A stretch of 8,092 bases of DNA from an uncultured Solobacterium sp. (lineage in GTDB: Bacteria > Bacillota_I > Bacilli_A > Erysipelotrichales > Erysipelotrichaceae): positions 1 to 8,092 of the forward strand of contig CALISH010000037.1 of the NCBI GenBank assembly GCA_938041275.1. The letters run 5' to 3'. Shown in pieces: positions 1 to 4,375 of the stretch. The first letter of the stretch is position 1, and each line of letters begins with the position of its first letter. The notes beneath the pieces were generated by a model. It saw only the letters and a program-made list of their open reading frames with translations. It ran no database searches and was not told the origin of the DNA. Both the position numbers and the translations under genes were made by a program.

Positions 1-416
1 CGCTGAGTTCTATTATGACAATTATTTCTGGTATGGGTGGTAATGCTGGTTCTCAAACGCAGTCAATCCTAGTTCGTCAAATTGCGACAGACAAAGTTGA
101 ATTCAAAAGAGATTGGAAATCCTTTGTAAAGGAAATTTTCCTTGGGGTTATTAACGGTACAGTGAATGGTCTGATTACAGCAATTATTGTAATGATTCTT
201 TACCATAACGTATTTCTGGGTGTCATTACAGTAATCGCAATGATTGGAAATCTAGTGGTAGCTGGCATCTTTGGATTCTTAGTTCCTGTTATCTTAGATA
301 AGTTTGGTGCAGATCCAGCGGTATCTTCTTCCATCTTTGTAACAACTGCGACAGATGTATTGGGATTCTTTATCTTCCTAGGGTTAGCAAATATATTCTT
401 GCCAATGTTAATTTAA
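1..416 (+). CDS. mgtE: Magnesium transporter MgtE, C-terminal fragment
   Basis: MgtE is a Mg2+-gated Mg2+ channel of the cytoplasmic membrane. Only the C-terminal part of its membrane domain is present; the reading frame is open from base 3 and the start lies outside the window. The visible protein begins LSSIMTIISGMGGNAGSQ, which carries the family signature GGNAGSQ, followed by a VRQIA segment and about three hydrophobic helices, ending FLGLANIFLPMLI and TAA. The cytoplasmic N domain and CBS domains of the family are not visible and should lie upstream. The gene is convergent with the minus-strand methyltransferase-like gene, with 27 bases between the stops, and shares its terminator. An M-box or other Mg2+ control would be outside the window. 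The family call is firm; the gene is cut by the window edge, not visibly broken. Confidence 0.93.
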   Translation, partial: LSSIMTIISGMGGNAGSQTQSILVRQIATDKVEFKRDWKSFVKEIFLGVINGTVNGLITAIIVMILYHNVFLGVITVIAMIGNLVVAGIFGFLVPVILDKFGADPAVSSSIFVTTATDVLGFFIFLGLANIFLPMLI

Positions 417-419
417 ATA

Positions 420-456
420 AAAACTGGGTTGGTCTAGTAAAGATCAATCCAGTTTT
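420..456. terminator. Bidirectional rho-independent terminator between convergent genes
   Basis: The arm at 420-435 (AAAACTGGGTTGGTCT) pairs over all 16 positions with 441-456 (AGATCAATCCAGTTTT) around a 5-base loop. Two of the pairs are G-U on the plus-strand RNA. Read on the minus strand the hairpin is followed by a T-rich run (TTTTTATTTAAA), so termination should be strongest for the minus-strand gene. The 3' arm contains the last codons and the stop of that gene. Confidence 0.85.
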
Positions 457-1466
457 ATTGATAGGATATGACGAGAAATATTTGTATCATACATGTATGT
501 TTTTAGCGTCTCTATATCAGATACTGTCTCATCAATTTGATCGAAGTAGTAAGCAATCTTTTCAATGTAAGATTGATAGTATGGATTAACTTCCAATTCT
601 TTATTTCGTGCCAGTGATTCAAAGTATAAGAAAATTAATGTCCAAATAACTTCAAGACAAGAGTCTTCAATCCAAAAGTCTGCTTTTTCTTTTGGTAGAT
701 AATATTGTTCTAATAGTTCTGTTATGAGTGGTAAGCCATCCTGTGAAGACTGCCAAATGTCTGTATAGATATAATCAAAGTTTGAAAGATAATCTTGATT
801 GAAGTATTCAAATGCATCACCCTCAATTAGATGAATTGGTGTTGTTGTTTCAAATTGAGGAAGAATAAAGTTTCTGAACATTGCAATTACTTCTTTTGAG
901 CGCTCAATAACAGTTACTTCTTCTACATTTGGATTTTGAATCGACATATATAGGAAATAACCGATACCTAAACCAAAGGTAAGCACTTTCCCGTGTGCTC
1001 TTTGTGCAGGTATATCGTTAGTGTTTGCTTCACTGGGTGCGTCAAACATCCAATCCATATCATCTTGATAGAGATAGAGGGCATCGAAATTACGGTCCAT
1101 TGCACGTAACTTCATCCAATCATTTAGCTCTCTATTTGGGTCTTTTTGGATCGCATCAGAATTAAATAATTCAAAGCCTGCAATCTTTCTTCTTTCAAAA
1201 GTGAAATGTGAATCTTTAATCCAATCTAGATGAATATTTTTGTGGTATGGGTTATTCTCCCATTCATCGACAGATAAGAAAAGAGAAGGATAGTTTTTAG
1301 AATCTTGGAATTCTGGGATGCCAGCCTCTGCGAGCATTTTTATGACTTTCTTTTCGCTTTTCTTCGTAATATGCATTCCTACAAAATTATTTTTTGCGTC
1401 ACTAGTAATATTTGCGAGGCAGCGATCAAGGAACTGATTGATTTCATCGTTTAAAGTAATTTTCAT
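444..1466 (-). CDS. SAM-dependent methyltransferase / spermidine-synthase-fold protein
   Basis: The product is 340 residues with no signal peptide or membrane segment, so probably cytoplasmic. Residues 159-176 (GKVLTFGLGIGYFLY) look like the glycine-rich motif I of class I methyltransferase/spermidine synthase Rossmann folds. The acidic residue ending strand 2 is E188 (VTVIERSKEV), the next motif is EGDAFEY at 215-221, and DYIYTDIW at 231-238 resembles the strand-4 motif. About 150 residues precede the fold, rich in Trp, Asp and Asn (DEWENNPYH, QDDMDWMFDAP), in a region I do not recognise. The C-terminal 90 residues are helical in character. I cannot name a substrate; polyamine, protein or small-molecule methylation are all possible. 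ATG at 1466 is the first start of the open frame and has no Shine-Dalgarno before it; a -10-like box sits 6 bases upstream. It is divergent from the transporter at 1565. Confidence 0.75.
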   Translation of the reverse strand: MKITLNDEINQFLDRCLANITSDAKNNFVGMHITKKSEKKVIKMLAEAGIPEFQDSKNYPSLFLSVDEWENNPYHKNIHLDWIKDSHFTFERRKIAGFELFNSDAIQKDPNRELNDWMKLRAMDRNFDALYLYQDDMDWMFDAPSEANTNDIPAQRAHGKVLTFGLGIGYFLYMSIQNPNVEEVTVIERSKEVIAMFRNFILPQFETTTPIHLIEGDAFEYFNQDYLSNFDYIYTDIWQSSQDGLPLITELLEQYYLPKEKADFWIEDSCLEVIWTLIFLYFESLARNKELEVNPYYQSYIEKIAYYFDQIDETVSDIETLKTYMYDTNISRHILSIKLD

Positions 1467-1472
1467 GATTCA

Positions 1473-1501
1473 ATCTTACATGAAACTGTATGATTTTTAA
1501 A
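1473..1501 (-). promoter_or_regulatory. Putative promoter of the 444-1466 gene, start-codon proximal
   Basis: On the minus strand, TTTAAA (1501-1496) is followed after 17 bases by TAAGAT (1478-1473). The -10 ends 6 bases before the ATG, so transcription would begin at or next to the A of the start codon. The -35 match is weak (4 of 6 bases) and the -10 match is moderate (5 of 6). Confidence 0.4.
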
Positions 1502-1513
1502 TGCAATAATACT

Positions 1514-1561
1514 TTGATTTTTGCTTGTTTCTGTTATAATTCACTTACTTGTTTGGAGGAG
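1514..1561 (+). promoter_or_regulatory. Extended -10 promoter and ribosome binding site of the ArsB/NhaD-like gene
   Basis: A consensus TATAAT at 1535-1540 is preceded by TG one base upstream (TGTTATAAT), forming an extended -10. A TTGATT at 1514-1519 could be a -35 with a short 15-base spacer. A strong Shine-Dalgarno, GGAGG at 1555-1559, lies 5 bases before ATG 1565. This places the start at 1565 and excludes the upstream in-frame ATG at 1490, which would translate across the promoter. Confidence 0.8.
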
Positions 1562-1564
1562 TTT

Positions 1565-2830
1565 ATGGTACTTGCATTAGTATTGTTTGTTGTCATGTAT
1601 ACATTCTTATTGGCACTTCCTGAAAAACGTCCATACGTTGCACTCATTGCGGCAGGGGTATTTATTTTGTTAGGAATTTTACCGTTAGGGAATGTCATTG
1701 GCGCTGTCGATTGGAATATTATTCTAATGTTGGCTGGTACGATGATGGTTGTACAGTTATTCATTGAAAGTCAAATGCCTGCATTAATGGCAGAGGGATT
1801 ATTAAAAGCTGTTCCAAATATTCAATGGGCAGTAGTTGTATTGAGCATTTTCTCTGGAGTTATTTCTGCGTTTGTTGATAATGTTGCGACAGTATTGATG
1901 GTTGCACCTGTTGGTTTAGCAGTATCAAAGAAATTAAAGACAAATCCTATTCCAGTATTAATTGCGATAGCAGTTTCTAGTAACCTACAGGGTGCTGCGA
2001 CTTTAGTAGGGGATACAACAAGTATTCTTCTAGGTGGTTATGCGAACATGAGTTTCAATGATTTCTTTGTATTCATGGGGAAACCTGGTATTGCGTTATC
2101 AGTAGAAATTGGTGCTGCAATGACAATTCCAGTATTACTATTCTTGTTTAGAAAATCAAAAGATCCCATTCATGAGGAAATTACTACGAAGGTAACAGAC
2201 TTTGTACCTTCATTGTTGATGATTGGTGTGATTGCGACACTTATTATCGCTTCCCAGTTTGAAAATAAACCACAACTTACCAATGGCCTAATCTGCATGA
2301 GCTATGCATTGATTGGAATCATCTATAGAGCAATCCGTGAAAAGTCAACCGATGTTGTAAAGCGTGCGATTCAAGCGATTGATTTTAATACTTTATTTCT
2401 ATTAATTGGTTTGTTTATGGTAATTTCAGGTATTACAGAAGCAGGCGTGATTGATGCGATAGCAGAACTCTTTGTAAAACTAGGTGGTAGTTCTGTATTT
2501 GTGATGTATACAATGATTGTATTTGTATCGGTAATCATCTCTGCTTTTGTGGATAATATTCCATATGTTGCGACAATGCTACCAGTCGTGCAGGGGATAG
2601 CGAACTCGATGGGTGTAGAACCATATGTTCTATACTTTGGATTATTAATTGGTGCAACACTCGGTGGTAACTTAACACCGGTTGGTGCGAGTGCAAATAT
2701 TGCGGCAATTGGCATTTTGAATAAAGAGGGATATAAAGTTTCTTCTAAAGACTTCTTCCGCATAGGGATTCCGTTTACACTAATTGCAGTATTTTCCGGT
2801 TACATCGTAACTTGGCTTATTTGGGGATAA
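1565..2830 (+). CDS. ArsB/NhaD/SLC13-type ion transporter (IT superfamily)
   Basis: The product is a 421-residue, almost wholly hydrophobic membrane protein with about 10-12 helices. It shows the internal two-fold repeat of the ion transporter superfamily. VDWNIILMLAGTMMVV (48-63) matches IDFNTLFLLIGLFMVI (272-287). SAFVDNVATVLMVAP (101-115) matches SAFVDNIPYVATMLP (326-340). The NLQGAATLVGDTTS hairpin (140-153) matches NLTPVGASANIAA (369-381). Each repeat is followed by an FNDFF or SKDFF element. These paired VDN helices and substrate-binding hairpins are typical of ArsB, NhaD and related permeases, so the protein probably moves an anion or exchanges Na+ for H+. The substrate cannot be told from sequence alone and no ars genes lie nearby, so arsenite is not supported. 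The start is fixed by GGAGG 5 bases upstream. It is monocistronic, with its own promoter and terminator. Confidence 0.88.
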   Translation: MVLALVLFVVMYTFLLALPEKRPYVALIAAGVFILLGILPLGNVIGAVDWNIILMLAGTMMVVQLFIESQMPALMAEGLLKAVPNIQWAVVVLSIFSGVISAFVDNVATVLMVAPVGLAVSKKLKTNPIPVLIAIAVSSNLQGAATLVGDTTSILLGGYANMSFNDFFVFMGKPGIALSVEIGAAMTIPVLLFLFRKSKDPIHEEITTKVTDFVPSLLMIGVIATLIIASQFENKPQLTNGLICMSYALIGIIYRAIREKSTDVVKRAIQAIDFNTLFLLIGLFMVISGITEAGVIDAIAELFVKLGGSSVFVMYTMIVFVSVIISAFVDNIPYVATMLPVVQGIANSMGVEPYVLYFGLLIGATLGGNLTPVGASANIAAIGILNKEGYKVSSKDFFRIGIPFTLIAVFSGYIVTWLIWG

Positions 2831-2836
2831 ATCGAT

Positions 2837-2870
2837 AAAAGAGACTTCTTCTGAGCGAGAAGTCTCTTTT
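2837..2870 (+). terminator. Rho-independent terminator after the ArsB/NhaD-like gene
   Basis: AAAAGAGACTTCT (2837-2849) pairs perfectly with AGAAGTCTCTTTT (2858-2870) around an 8-base loop. The 13-bp stem begins 6 bases after the stop codon, and the descending arm ends in a T run. Confidence 0.9.
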
Positions 2871-2892
2871 GCAAAATTATTTTATTTTTACC

Positions 2893-2921
2893 TTGCCAAA
2901 CAGATATTTTCTTGCTATATT
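2893..2921 (+). promoter_or_regulatory. Promoter of the seven-tRNA operon
   Basis: TTGCCA (2893-2898), a 17-base spacer and TATATT (2916-2921), with TG one base upstream of the -10 (TTGCTATATT), form a near-consensus sigma-A promoter. Transcription would begin near 2928, about 20 bases before the first tRNA. The -10 lies inside a 16-base AT-rich inverted repeat (GCTATATTTATATAGC, 2914-2929), which could be chance. Confidence 0.8.
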
Positions 2922-2948
2922 TATATAGCACTAATTTTAATGTGTATT

Positions 2949-3025
2949 GCGCCGATAGCTCAACTGGATAGAGCATTTGACTACGAATCAAAAGGTTGCG
3001 GGTTCGACTCCTGCTCGGCGCGCCA
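2949..3025 (+). tRNA. tRNA-Arg(ACG)
   Basis: Acceptor GCGCCGA pairs with TCGGCGC. The D stem is GCTC/GAGC and the anticodon stem TTTGA/TCAAA encloses the loop CTACGAA, giving anticodon ACG (A34 expected to be edited to inosine). The T arm is GCGGG-TTCGACT-CCTGC with one G-U pair. Discriminator G and the CCA end are encoded. It is the first gene of the operon. Confidence 0.97.
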
Positions 3026-3027
3026 TT

Positions 3028-3104
3028 CGGGATGTAGCACAGCTTGGTAGTGTACTTGATTTGGGATCAAGGGGTCGCAGGTTCGAATCCTGTCATCCCG
3101 ACCA
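3028..3104 (+). tRNA. tRNA-Pro(TGG)
   Basis: Acceptor CGGGATG pairs with CATCCCG. The anticodon stem CTTGA/TCAAG encloses loop TTTGGGA, giving anticodon TGG. The T arm is GCAGG-TTCGAAT-CCTGT. Discriminator A and CCA are encoded. Only two bases separate it from tRNA-Arg. Confidence 0.97.
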
Positions 3105-3108
3105 TGAT

Positions 3109-3185
3109 GGCGAGGTAGCTTAGTTGGCTAGAGCAATCGGTTCATACCCGGTAGGTCGTGAGTTCGAGTCTCACCCTCGCTACCA
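3109..3185 (+). tRNA. Elongator tRNA-Met(CAT)
   Basis: Acceptor GGCGAGG pairs with CCTCGCT, including a G1-U72 pair as in Bacillus elongator tRNA-Met. The anticodon loop is TTCATAC on the stem ATCGG/CCGGT. The T arm GTGAG/CTCAC is perfect and ACCA is encoded. It is distinguished from the initiator (C1-A72) and from tRNA-Ile2 (GGACC acceptor) in the same operon by its acceptor end. Confidence 0.93.
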
Positions 3186-3199
3186 TTACTATTTAAGAA

Positions 3200-3234
3200 C
3201 GAGATGTAACATGCATCTTGCAAGAAACATCTCG
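3200..3234 (+). other. Hairpin in the tRNA-Met/tRNA-Ile2 spacer
   Basis: CGAGATGT (3200-3207) pairs with ACATCTCG (3227-3234), enclosing a smaller palindrome, TCTTGCAAGA (3216-3225). There is no U run, so it is not a terminator. The last base of the 3' arm is G1 of the following tRNA-Ile2, so the element touches the RNase P cleavage point. It may shape precursor processing; that role is inferred. Confidence 0.5.
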
Positions 3235-3307
3235 GACCCTTAGCTCAGTTGGTCAGAGCTGTCGGCTCATAACCGACTGGTCGAAGGTTCGAGTCCTTCA
3301 GGGTCCA
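3234..3307 (+). tRNA. tRNA-Ile2(CAT), lysidine type
   Basis: Acceptor GGACCCT pairs with AGGGTCC. The anticodon stem GTCGG/CCGAC encloses loop CTCATAA, giving CAT. The T arm GAAGG/CCTTC is perfect and the discriminator is A. The acceptor and D arm closely resemble the Bacillus tRNA-Ile(CAU), recalled as GGACCTTTAGCTCAGTTGG. C34 should therefore be changed to lysidine by TilS so that the tRNA reads AUA. The 3' end is followed by CTA, so CCA is not encoded and must be added. Confidence 0.9.
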
Positions 3308-3314
3308 CTAAAAC

Positions 3315-3405
3315 GGAGGAATACCCAAGTGGTTGAAGGGTCCGGTCTTGAAAACCGGTAGGTCGAGAAATCGGCGCCTGGGTTCGAATCCCAGTTCCTC
3401 CGCCA
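3315..3405 (+). tRNA. tRNA-Ser(TGA)
   Basis: Acceptor GGAGGAA pairs with TTCCTCC. The anticodon stem CCGGT/ACCGG encloses loop CTTGAAA, giving TGA. A long class II variable arm follows (from about 3360 to 3377), and the T arm is CTGGG-TTCGAAT-CCCAG. Discriminator G and CCA are encoded. The length of 91 bases is usual for tRNA-Ser. Confidence 0.97.
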
Positions 3406-3414
3406 TTTAAATTA

Positions 3415-3428
3415 TGTTCTTCGGAACA
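3415..3428 (+). other. UUCG-tetraloop hairpin before initiator tRNA
   Basis: TGTTC (3415-3419) pairs with GAACA (3424-3428) around the loop TTCG, forming the exceptionally stable C(UUCG)G tetraloop. It lies in the spacer between tRNA-Ser and fMet, 6 bases before the latter. There is no U run, so it is more likely a folding or processing guide than a terminator. Confidence 0.55.
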
Positions 3429-3434
3429 ACACAT

Positions 3435-3511
3435 CGCGAGGTAGAGCAGCCTGGTAGCTCGTCGGGCCCATAACCCGGAGGTCGTTGGTTCAAATCCTTC
3501 CCTCGCAACCA
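3435..3511 (+). tRNA. Initiator tRNA-fMet(CAT), unusual copy
   Basis: Initiator hallmarks are present: an unpaired C1-A72 (CGCGAGG against CCTCGCA), an A11-T24 pair in the D stem (GAGC/GCTC), and three G-C pairs closing the anticodon stem (GGG/CCC). CCA is encoded. Two features are odd. The anticodon loop is CCCATAA, so position 33 is C instead of the near-universal U. The T stem is GTTGG against CCTTC, leaving two adjacent U-U mismatches (50-64 and 51-63). The copy may be functional but divergent, decaying, or affected by base errors. Confidence 0.9.
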
Positions 3512-3514
3512 TTT

Positions 3515-3587
3515 GGCTCTGTAGCTCAGTCGGTAGAGCAAAGGACTGAAAATCCTTGTGTCGCCAGTTCGATTCTGGCTGGAGCCA
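3515..3587 (+). tRNA. tRNA-Phe(GAA)
   Basis: Acceptor GGCTCTG pairs with TGGAGCC, with two G-U pairs at its base. The anticodon stem AAGGA/TCCTT encloses loop CTGAAAA, giving GAA. The T arm is GCCAG-TTCGATT-CTGGC and the discriminator is A. It is followed by CCT, so the CCA end is not encoded. It is the last gene of the operon. Confidence 0.96.
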
Positions 3588-3591
3588 CCTG

Positions 3592-3619
3592 AAAAACCTG
3601 TAGAAATATAGGTTTTTTT
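3592..3619 (+). terminator. Terminator of the tRNA operon
   Basis: AAAAACCTGTA (3592-3602) pairs with TATAGGTTTTT (3607-3617), with one G-U pair, around a GAAA tetraloop. A T run continues beyond the stem. On the minus strand the stem is weaker, but the A run becomes a T run, so it may also end transcription of the lipoprotein gene at 3662-4195. Confidence 0.85.
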
Positions 3620-3661
3620 CTTTGTCTATACATAATGTAATTATTCAATATTTCTATAATC

Positions 3662-4195
3662 TTATTTTTTTACTTCTGTTTCATACCATGCATCTACGGC
3701 TGGGTCAATAACAGTCTGCTCTGTATCAACTCTTACAGATCCATATACAGGTGCGTAAAAATCATATACACCGCCATGATGTGAACAGGCTCCTTTTCCC
3801 TTCGCATTACTAGGGGACCAAGTTCCGTCATTGCATTGCGTTTTATAATCTACAATTTGATTTTCATATGTTGTTACAATTTCAACATGACTTGATTCAG
3901 GGATTGCTGGATGATAGATATATTTAGAATAGACAATACCATCTACCTGACAGTTAGTTGTTATCGTTGTACCATCACAAGTCGGAATTGGTGTTGGAGT
4001 AGGCGTTGGAGTCGGTTTTGGTGTAGTCTTTGGGACTGAAACGGTTGTTGTAGTTTGTGTTGTTGGTTCTGTATCCGCAGTTGTTTGGTGTTTCTCTTCA
4101 CTTGTGGAGTTACTAGAACAGCCATAAGAAAATAATAAAAATACAGCTAGTGAGATTTTACCAAACTGCTTTAAAAAATGATGTGTATGAATCAT
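3662..4195 (-). CDS. Putative lipoprotein with DUF3761-like C-terminal module
   Basis: The product is 177 residues. The N-terminus has basic residues, a hydrophobic core (ISLAVFLLF) and SYGC at 23-26, so C26 is the likely lipidated cysteine. The lipobox is imperfect, with Ser at -3 where an aliphatic residue is usual. Residues 27-72 form a Ser/Thr-rich linker ending in a TP repeat (TPKPTPTPTPTPIPT), a typical extracytoplasmic spacer. A short segment with C73 and C82 follows. Then comes CNDGTWSPS (121-129) and GACSHHGGV (135-143), which resemble the DUF3761 pattern of CxDGTxS and C-SHHGG. C121 and C137 could form a disulphide. The function is unknown; it is probably anchored on the outer face of the membrane. 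The start has GGAGG 4 bases upstream (4204-4200) and is the only Met. It is divergent from the PfkB-like gene, with no convincing promoter of its own. Confidence 0.8.
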   Translation of the reverse strand: MIHTHHFLKQFGKISLAVFLLFSYGCSSNSTSEEKHQTTADTEPTTQTTTTVSVPKTTPKPTPTPTPTPIPTCDGTTITTNCQVDGIVYSKYIYHPAIPESSHVEIVTTYENQIVDYKTQCNDGTWSPSNAKGKGACSHHGGVYDFYAPVYGSVRVDTEQTVIDPAVDAWYETEVKK

Positions 4196-4267
4196 GTTCC
4201 CTCCGATTGATTACAATGTATGGATAATGATAAAAGTTGTTGTGGTGTGGTAATACAATGGTTTTAG

Positions 4268-4289
4268 CACTGTTTATTTCTAAACAGTG
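4268..4289. promoter_or_regulatory. Perfect 9-bp inverted repeat in the divergent intergenic region
   Basis: CACTGTTTA (4268-4276) and TAAACAGTG (4281-4289) flank TTTC. The repeat lies between the divergent lipoprotein and PfkB-like genes, 72 bases before the lipoprotein start and 86 bases before the PfkB-like start. It has no adjacent T run and ends no gene, so an operator is more likely than a terminator. Confidence 0.5.
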
Positions 4290-4360
4290 TATGGATGAAT
4301 TGTTACTAATATCATAAAAAGAAATGTGAAAATTGTAAATTTATTTTTGATAGGATATTT

Positions 4361-4369
4361 TGATATACT
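4361..4369 (+). promoter_or_regulatory. Extended -10 promoter abutting the PfkB-like start codon
   Basis: TGATATACT contains TATACT (4364-4369) with TG one base upstream, an extended -10 that needs little -35 contact. The best -35 position (4341-4346, TTATTT) is a weak match. The usual 6-7 base distance puts the transcript start at about 4376, the A of the ATG. No Shine-Dalgarno precedes that ATG. Confidence 0.6.
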
Positions 4370-4375
4370 AAACAT

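Noticed and set aside
1490..1564. Upstream in-frame ATG that would extend the ArsB/NhaD-like protein by 25 residues
   Set aside because: The extension crosses the TATAAT promoter and the GGAGG site, while ATG 1565 has ideal ribosome-site spacing and begins a normal family N-terminus.
2371..2763. Minus-strand open frame of 130 codons inside the transporter gene
   Set aside because: It is a shadow of the second transporter repeat, with no ribosome site and no domain.
1565..2830. Naming the transporter arsB or an arsenite pump
   Set aside because: The fold is shared by Na+/H+ antiporters, carboxylate and arsenite permeases, and no arsR, arsC or arsA gene is visible nearby.
2800..2991. Minus-strand open frame of 63 codons overlapping the terminator, promoter and tRNA-Arg
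   Set aside because: It is composed of the complement of a terminator hairpin, promoter and tRNA, with no coding character.
3186..3234. The spacer hairpin as an internal terminator of the tRNA operon
   Set aside because: No U run follows, and the tRNA gene begins immediately at the base of the stem.
3267..3512. Minus-strand open frame of 81 codons containing GFEPTTSGL and EGLEPSTSRL
   Set aside because: It runs antisense through the Ile2, Ser and fMet genes. These peptides are the well-known spurious translations of tRNA T-loop complements, not a protein.
2949..3587. tRNA genes as a phage or island attachment site
   Set aside because: No integrase, no direct repeat of a tRNA 3' end and no foreign-looking cargo are visible beside the operon.
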